Source of the DNA: Legionellaceae bacterium
GTDB lineage: Bacteria; Pseudomonadota; Gammaproteobacteria; Legionellales; Legionellaceae
DNA: 12,595 nt
Assembly (NCBI GenBank): GCA_947473535.1
Contig: CANJFK010000004.1
Coordinates: 1-12,595 of the forward strand
Direction: 5' to 3'
The notes beneath the pieces were generated by a model. It did not search any database. It worked only from the letters and a program-made list of their open reading frames with translations, and was not told the DNA's origin. The position numbers were made by a program, and so were the translations under genes. Shown in pieces: positions 8,453 to 12,595 of this stretch; position 1 is the stretch's first letter; each line of letters begins with the position of its first letter.

Positions 8453-8573
8453 CTGTCACGGTGGTGTTCGCTTTTCATGCTCGCAGGCTGCGCGTGAAAA
8501 ACGAACACCACCGCGCCACCCTTCCTGGTAGATCGATCACAGGCTGATCGGTCTACGTAAACCGCCGTGACAG
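8453..8573 (+). repeat. structured inverted-repeat element (possible three-way junction)
   Basis: Three nested stems can be drawn. The outer stem pairs CTGTCACGG (8453-8461) with CCGTGACAG (8565-8573). A second pairs TGGTGTTCG (8462-8470) with CGAACACCA (8502-8510), and after one mismatch continues with TTTTCATGC (8472-8480) against GCGTGAAAA (8492-8500). A third pairs GTAGATCGATCA (8528-8539) with TGATCGGTCTAC (8545-8556) around a five-base loop. The imperfect pairs are G-T on the plus strand, so a plus-strand RNA would fold better than a minus-strand one. It could be a thyA 3'-UTR structure, a small RNA or a MITE-like repeat. I do not recognise the family. Confidence 0.5.
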
Positions 8574-8578
8574 CAAGC

Positions 8579-8609
8579 GTAGCCTTGATGAAGCGCAGCG
8601 TAATCAAGG
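8579..8609 (+). repeat. REP-like hairpin with GTAG head, copy 1
   Basis: The head GTAG (8579-8582) is followed by CCTTGAT (8583-8589), a 13-base middle containing a partial inner stem, and ATCAAGG (8603-8609). A GTAG tetranucleotide beside an imperfect palindrome is the layout of REP elements mobilised by RAYT (TnpA-REP) transposases. The element is nearly identical to the copy at 8716-8746 in the opposite orientation, and is adjacent to the structured element on its left. No RAYT gene is in the window. Confidence 0.65.
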
Positions 8610-8715
8610 TCTGTTTTCTCCGAAACAAAAACCATCAGCCGGTAATTGACCACTCCCGTGTTCTTTCAGATAGTTGGGTTAGAACAAAATTAATTGATTA
8701 AATTCAAAAAATATA

Positions 8716-8746
8716 CCTTGATTACGCTTTGCTTCATCAAGGCTAC
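8716..8746 (-). repeat. REP-like hairpin with GTAG head, copy 2
   Basis: On the minus strand this reads GTAG, CCTTGAT, a 13-base middle and ATCAAGG. Compared with copy 1 it differs at only two bases in the middle, and the outer flanks also look related (TGCTTGCTG at 8750-8758 against the reverse complement of CAGCAAGC at 8571-8578). The two copies face each other about 106 bp apart, like the paired REPs of BIME arrays. Confidence 0.65.
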
Positions 8747-8770
8747 GTTTGCTTGCTGATACTGTTGAGT

Positions 8771-8799
8771 TTGAACGATCAGTGAAAAAATGATATACT
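8771..8799 (+). promoter_or_regulatory. sigma-70 promoter of the ABC-F gene
   Basis: TTGAAC (8771-8776) and TATACT (8794-8799) are separated by exactly 17 bp, each one or two bases from consensus, and a TG lies just before the -10 box. The expected start of transcription is near 8806, giving a leader of about 25 bases before the ATG at 8831. This indicates that the ABC-F gene is transcribed separately from thyA. Confidence 0.7.
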
Positions 8800-8800
8800 T

Positions 8801-8820
8801 TGTGGCTAAAATATACCACA
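8801..8820 (+). promoter_or_regulatory. inverted repeat TGTGG-N10-CCACA at the ABC-F promoter
   Basis: TGTGG (8801-8805) and CCACA (8816-8820) flank the predicted transcription start and end directly before the ribosome site AGGG (8820-8823). It could be an operator, or a small leader hairpin if transcription begins further upstream. The left arm also reads TGTGGCTAA, one base from a DnaA box in reverse. Five-base arms can arise by chance. Confidence 0.25.
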
Positions 8821-8830
8821 GGGTAATACA

Positions 8831-10420
8831 ATGATTGCATTGAACCAACTGGGCATGACGTTTGGTCAGAGATTGCTTCTTTATGATGTGAATTTGAACC
8901 TTAATTCTGGGAATGCTTACGCTCTGGTTGGTGCGAATGGTTGCGGTAAATCAACCTTTTTTAAATTGATTACTGGCGAGGAAGAGTTAAGTTCAGGCGA
9001 AATTATCATTCCTAAAGACGCATCGATCGGTTGGTTAAAGCAAGATCAATTTCGTTATGAAGATACGCCGATTAGAGACATTGTTCTACAAGGCAAGAGT
9101 GCGTTGTGGGAGGCCTTGCAAGAAAAAGAGGTGCTGCTTGCCTCTGAGTCGTGGGATGACGCGAAAGGTTTTCGTTTTGGTGAGCTAGAAGAGACTATTT
9201 TTTATTATGATGGTTATAATGCATTGGTCGAAGTTGAGAGCATATTAACGGGTCTTGGCATTCCTGTTAGTTACCATGAAAAACCATTAAAATCGTTATC
9301 TGGTGGATATAAACTACGCGTTTTATTGGCTCAAACCCTATTCCAACGACCTTCTATTTTATTATTGGATGAACCAACAAACCATTTGGATATTATATCC
9401 ATTCAATGGTTGGAAGTGTTTTTAAAAACATCGTTTACTGGTCTTGTTATTTTTATTTCCCATGATGTGGAGTTTATTGATAATTTAGCCGATCATATTT
9501 TAGATATCGATTATGGCGAAATTAAAAAATATTCTGGAAAATATCAGAAATTTTTAGCAGAAAAACAGTTAATTCAAGAACAAAAAATGGTGGAAAAAAA
9601 GAGCGCTGAAGACAAAGTGGCTCATTTGCAAAAATTTGTCGACCGGTTCGGTGCAAAAGCGTCCAAGGCCGGTCAAGCACGTTCACGCCAGAAAATGATA
9701 GAAAAAATAGAGGTGCCTGACTTGATCAATTCGTCACGCGTGGCTCCTAGCTTCAATTTTGCGCCTAAGCGTCTCTCCGGCAAGCAAGTGTGTAAAATTG
9801 AAGGATTAAGTAAGTCGTTTCGTGATAAGCAATTGTTTAAACAGCTTCAATTTGAAATTCCTCGTGGCGACAAAATTGCCATCATGGGCGTCAATGGCCG
9901 TGGTAAATCGACCTTACTCAAAATATTGATGGCGCTGATTGAGCATGATGAGGGGAGCGTGACATGGGGCAGTGAGATACGCCTTAGTTATTTTTCACAA
10001 GACCATCATGAGTTGTTAAATCGTTCGATGAGCGTATTGGAATGGTTGAACGAACTGGCTACTGGATGCACCGAGCAACACGTTCGAAAAGTACTTGGGC
10101 AAATGTTATTTTCAAAAGATGACGTTGATAAAGATATTTTATCATTGAGTGGTGGCGAGTCCGCCCGGCTATTATTAGCGAAAGTCATCCTGGAATCACC
10201 GAATGTGTTGATCTTGGATGAGCCTACGAATCATATGGATCTGGAAACCATCGATGTGTTAGCGGAGGCGTTGGCCAACTACACGGGAACACTCATTTTC
10301 GTAAGCCATAATCGGTATTTTATTGAAAAAATTGCAACTCGGATTTTATATTTTGCAGACGTTGAAGGTATCGAAGATTTTAAAGGGACGTATGTTGATT
10401 TTAATGTTGCACGCCAATAA
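8831..10420 (+). CDS. ABC-F family ATPase, YbiT type
   Basis: ABC-F proteins carry two ATPase domains and no membrane segment. They bind the ribosome E site and act in translation, or in some cases in antibiotic protection. The 529 residues (E. coli YbiT 530) show a first domain with Walker A GANGCGKST (34-42), signature LSGGY (156-160) and Walker B ILLLDEPTNHLD (176-187, Glu181), a charged linker that reaches the ribosome (about 240-315), and a second domain with Walker A GVNGRGKST (353-361), signature LSGGE (439-443) and Walker B VLILDEPTNHMD (459-470, Glu464). The switch-histidine motif in the second domain reads SHN rather than SHD. A strong ribosome site (AGGG, seven-base gap) and its own promoter precede it. 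Sampled stretches look richer in AT than neighbouring trpE. Housekeeping YbiT is more likely than a resistance factor. Confidence 0.9.
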   Translation: MIALNQLGMTFGQRLLLYDVNLNLNSGNAYALVGANGCGKSTFFKLITGEEELSSGEIIIPKDASIGWLKQDQFRYEDTPIRDIVLQGKSALWEALQEKEVLLASESWDDAKGFRFGELEETIFYYDGYNALVEVESILTGLGIPVSYHEKPLKSLSGGYKLRVLLAQTLFQRPSILLLDEPTNHLDIISIQWLEVFLKTSFTGLVIFISHDVEFIDNLADHILDIDYGEIKKYSGKYQKFLAEKQLIQEQKMVEKKSAEDKVAHLQKFVDRFGAKASKAGQARSRQKMIEKIEVPDLINSSRVAPSFNFAPKRLSGKQVCKIEGLSKSFRDKQLFKQLQFEIPRGDKIAIMGVNGRGKSTLLKILMALIEHDEGSVTWGSEIRLSYFSQDHHELLNRSMSVLEWLNELATGCTEQHVRKVLGQMLFSKDDVDKDILSLSGGESARLLLAKVILESPNVLILDEPTNHMDLETIDVLAEALANYTGTLIFVSHNRYFIEKIATRILYFADVEGIEDFKGTYVDFNVARQ

Positions 10421-10468
10421 ATCGAAAACTCATTAGCGACAAGTATATCAAATATAATCCCCCCTGCC

Positions 10469-10497
10469 TTGACATGCATTATGTAACGCTATACCAT
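10469..10497 (+). promoter_or_regulatory. candidate trpE promoter
   Basis: A perfect -35 box TTGACA (10469-10474) is followed after 17 bp by TACCAT (10492-10497). An overlapping TATACC (10490-10495) would give 15-bp spacing. Transcription would begin near 10504, leaving a leader of about 52 bases before trpE that contains the 20-bp palindrome. A separate TATAAT at 10453-10458 has no good -35 box. Confidence 0.5.
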
Positions 10498-10513
10498 TAC
10501 AGCAATACAAATT

Positions 10514-10538
10514 AGGAGCGTGTCCGGACACGCTCTTT
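10514..10538 (+). terminator. 20-bp palindromic hairpin before trpE
   Basis: GAGCGTGT and ACACGCTC form an eight-pair, GC-rich stem around CCGG (bases 10516-10535 are a perfect palindrome), followed by TTTAA. It sits about 95 bases after the ABC-F stop and 18 bases before the trpE ATG. The U-run is short. It may terminate ABC-F transcription, or act in the trpE leader if the promoter at 10469 is used. No run of Trp codons or leader peptide is seen, so classical trp attenuation is not supported. Confidence 0.5.
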
Positions 10539-10555
10539 AACCTGGGGCGCTCATT

Positions 10556-12067
10556 ATGTTACAGCAACTTCCACTCCATGCCTTTTTAGACTTTGCCAAA
10601 ACGGCAAAACGAGTCGCTATTTTCCGGGAAATATCAGCGTCTCACTTAACGCCAATTGGTATCGTTGAGCAGCTTACCGATGAAATGTTAGATGGTGCGA
10701 TACTTGAATCAGGATTGAATCAAGACGATGCAGGGCGCTCCTCCTTAATCGCGTTCGATTCAATCGCACAATTAAGTGTTCAGGCTAATCGTGTGACTCA
10801 ACGGATTGGAACCAACGTGACGACGCACGTTGGCCACCCATTTAGCATCTTGCGCGAGTTAATCGCAACGTTGGCTTGCGTTGGCCAACCGCACATGATG
10901 GATTTTGTAAGTGGGGCCATCGGTTTTTTTACTTACGACGCCATTCGTTTATTTGAGGCGATTCCGGATCGTCATGCGTTAGATAATCCGTTGCCAGACA
11001 TGTTATTTAATTTTTATCGAACGACGCTGATGTTCAATCATCAACGGCAAACGTTACTGATTAGTATGGTGGTGGATATTGATGGTGATCCGCATAAACA
11101 ATATCACGAGACTCAAACACAAATTGATCAATTGATCAAAAAAATTGCCGGGGCTTCAAGTCAGGCGATGGGCACGCCAGGCGGTCCTCGAGAGGCAGAG
11201 GCGCGCCATGGCCTTGATGGTACGTCGGTTGAGCTCGATATCAACGACGAACAATTCATGCAACTAATCCTGCGCGCAAAAGAATATATTGTAGCAGGTG
11301 ACGCATTTCAGGTCGTTTTGTCGCGCTGTTTTAAAAAACGCTACACAGTGCCCCCCTTTGCTATTTATCAAGCGTTAAGACGTGTTAGCCCATCACCCTA
11401 TATGTTTTATTTACCATTCGGGGATCGTGTGATTCTTGGCGCGTCACCGGAAAAATTGATTAGTGTGCGTGATGGGCAAGTCGCTATAAATCCGATTGCC
11501 GGAACGCGACAACGTACAGCAACGAGTAACGATCAGCATATTGCCGACGAGTTGTTGCATGACCCAAAAGAACAAGCAGAGCACATGATGCTGGTTGATT
11601 TGGCGCGTAACGATTTAGGTGCTGTTTGTAAACCTGGCAGCATCAACATTCAAGAATTGCTCTGCGTAAAACATTTTTCCCATGTGAGTCATATTACGTC
11701 CGTTCTCACCGGCCAGTTACGTGAAGACAAAGATGCCTTTGATGCAGTCGCCGCGGCATTTCCAGCAGGAACATTAAGTGGTGCGCCGAAAATTCGCGCG
11801 ATGCAGATCATTGATGAATTGGAAACATCGAGGCGAGGCATGTATGGCGGTGCTATTTGTCGCATTGATTATCAAGGTAATCTGGACAGTTGTATCGCTA
11901 TTCGAATGGCTGTATTGGAAGACGGAACGGCAACCGTGCGCACAGGGGCAGGCATCGTTTATGACTCCAACCCACAATCCGAAGCAAATGAAACGCGTCA
12001 AAAGGCGCAATCCCTATTAGACGCAATAGCGCTTGCAGAGGAGTCTTGTCATGCTGCTAATTATTGA
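10556..12067 (+). CDS. trpE: anthranilate synthase component I, TrpE
   Basis: TrpE converts chorismate to anthranilate using ammonia delivered by TrpG, the first committed step of tryptophan synthesis, in the cytoplasm. The 503 residues contain the chorismate-binding domain with INPIAGTR (311-318), LVDLARND (346-353), GTLSGAPK (405-412), YGGA (430-433) and a conserved C-terminus up to TGAGIVYDSNPQSEANETR. PIAGT, rather than the PIKGT of PabB, marks it as anthranilate synthase. The tryptophan-binding elements ILES (49-52, LLES in E. coli) and SPSPYMFY (278-285) are kept, so feedback inhibition is likely. GGGG lies eight bases before the ATG. The stretch around 200-225, rich in Gly, Ala and Glu, looks like a variable linker. 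The end overlaps trpG by 17 bases, typical of a coupled pair. Confidence 0.95.
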   Translation: MLQQLPLHAFLDFAKTAKRVAIFREISASHLTPIGIVEQLTDEMLDGAILESGLNQDDAGRSSLIAFDSIAQLSVQANRVTQRIGTNVTTHVGHPFSILRELIATLACVGQPHMMDFVSGAIGFFTYDAIRLFEAIPDRHALDNPLPDMLFNFYRTTLMFNHQRQTLLISMVVDIDGDPHKQYHETQTQIDQLIKKIAGASSQAMGTPGGPREAEARHGLDGTSVELDINDEQFMQLILRAKEYIVAGDAFQVVLSRCFKKRYTVPPFAIYQALRRVSPSPYMFYLPFGDRVILGASPEKLISVRDGQVAINPIAGTRQRTATSNDQHIADELLHDPKEQAEHMMLVDLARNDLGAVCKPGSINIQELLCVKHFSHVSHITSVLTGQLREDKDAFDAVAAAFPAGTLSGAPKIRAMQIIDELETSRRGMYGGAICRIDYQGNLDSCIAIRMAVLEDGTATVRTGAGIVYDSNPQSEANETRQKAQSLLDAIALAEESCHAANY

Positions 12068-12595
12068 TAATTACGATAGTTTTACCTACAATTTATACCA
12101 GTGTGTCGCGCAATTTCATCCTGATACGCGAGTGATTCGAAATGACCGCATCGACGTTAGTGACGTAAAGCAATTACAACCCTCGGGCATTATTTTATCC
12201 CCCGGGCCAGGACGCCCTGAACAGGCAGGGATTTGTATCGAACTATTGCAAACGTTGGATACACCAATACCTATATTAGGCGTGTGTCTCGGTCATCAAG
12301 CGATCGTGGTGGCTTTTGGAGGACAGGTTATTCAAGCGCCCGACATTGTTCATGGCAAACATGAACTCATCTTCCACCACAACGAGGGGTTGTATCACCA
12401 GTTGCCTGTACCGTTTCAAGCGGGCCGTTATCATTCGTTAATGGCCGATAAGCGTACGTTACCCGAATCGCTGCTCATTGATGCAGAGAATGCCGCCGGG
12501 TTAATTATGGGCGTTCGTCATATCGAATTACCTATATTTGGCGTGCAGTTTCATCCAGAATCTATTTTGACACCAGAAGGGCATCGATTGTTGCA
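12051..12595 (+). CDS. trpG: anthranilate synthase component II, TrpG (3' end cut by window)
   Basis: This is the class I glutamine amidotransferase subunit that hydrolyses glutamine and channels ammonia to TrpE. In many bacteria the same protein also serves PabB for folate. I translated 181 codons from ATG 12051. They begin MLLIIDNYDSFTYNL and contain the oxyanion motif SPGPG (50-54), the nucleophile in GVCLGHQ (Cys79), and FHPES with His168 and Glu170, completing the catalytic triad. The usual length is about 190-200 residues, so only the last few are missing. A strong ribosome site GAGGAG (12038-12043) lies seven bases upstream inside trpE, and the start overlaps the trpE end by 17 bases. 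trpD and trpC would be expected to the right. Confidence 0.95.
   Translation, partial: MLLIIDNYDSFTYNLYQCVAQFHPDTRVIRNDRIDVSDVKQLQPSGIILSPGPGRPEQAGICIELLQTLDTPIPILGVCLGHQAIVVAFGGQVIQAPDIVHGKHELIFHHNEGLYHQLPVPFQAGRYHSLMADKRTLPESLLIDAENAAGLIMGVRHIELPIFGVQFHPESILTPEGHRLL

Larger units (their letters stand above)
8352..8830. other. 479-bp intergenic region without a gene
   Basis: This stretch lies between thyA and the ABC-F gene. Bases 8352-8452 show nothing I can name. Bases 8453-8573 form a strongly self-complementary element, two inverted REP-like hairpins lie at 8579-8609 and 8716-8746, and 8771-8820 hold the promoter and a small inverted repeat in front of the ABC-F gene. Bases 8611-8714 are otherwise featureless and become AT-rich near 8688-8715. 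No reading frame here looks like a conserved protein. Confidence 0.7.

Noticed and set aside
8338..8628. A 96-residue open frame on the minus strand in the thyA/ABC-F spacer.
   Set aside because: It runs through the structured element and REP copy 1, overlaps the thyA end, has no recognisable domain, and its composition is explained by the repeats.
1..12595. Searched by eye for CRISPR arrays, tRNA or rRNA genes, transposases, toxin-antitoxin pairs and defence genes.
   Set aside because: No regular repeat-spacer pattern, tRNA arms or such protein families were seen. The coding space is filled by housekeeping genes.

Overview
The window reads as chromosomal DNA of a gammaproteobacterium with moderate GC content, taken from the replication-origin region. 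The proteins resemble the Escherichia coli versions over their full length, including DnaA, DnaN, RecF, RppH, PtsP, Lgt and ThyA. The order rppH-ptsP-lgt-thyA recalls intracellular or amoeba-associated lineages such as the Legionellales. That placement is an inference from memory of gene order, not something the sequence proves. I see no plasmid, phage, insertion sequence or CRISPR genes.

Left part (1-3852). The minus strand carries dnaA-dnaN-recF as a compact operon read from right to left. DnaA opens the origin, DnaN is the beta clamp and RecF loads RecA at gaps. Two perfect copies of the 16-bp ParB-binding site parS lie here. One is at the very end of recF, inside a 34-bp palindrome, and one is inside the recF reading frame. 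They mark this as the centromere-like domain that ParB uses. A weak terminator and part of a REP-like repeat follow recF, and gyrB is not seen. A 141-bp divergent gap separates dnaA from rppH and holds the dnaA promoter and one DnaA-box-like 9-mer, but no obvious oriC.

Middle part (3853-8351). The plus strand carries rppH (RNA 5' pyrophosphohydrolase), ptsP (nitrogen-PTS enzyme I), lgt (prolipoprotein diacylglyceryl transferase) and thyA (thymidylate synthase). They are closely spaced, with lgt and thyA overlapping, so they look co-transcribed. A possible 21-codon ORF bridges rppH and ptsP.

Intergenic region (8352-8830). These 479 bp carry no convincing gene. They hold a strongly self-complementary element that can be drawn as a three-way junction, followed by two inverted REP-like hairpins with the GTAG head, and then a good sigma-70 promoter for the next gene.

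Right part (8831-12595). A YbiT-type ABC-F ATPase gene stands alone behind its own promoter. After a 135-bp gap with a promoter and a 20-bp palindrome come trpE and the start of trpG. These overlap and encode the two subunits of anthranilate synthase, the first committed step of tryptophan synthesis. trpG runs off the right end.

Most of the window is ordinary housekeeping sequence. The points worth a second look are the two parS sites embedded in recF, the structured repeat cluster after thyA, the hairpin in front of trpE, and the unusual neighbours of dnaA.
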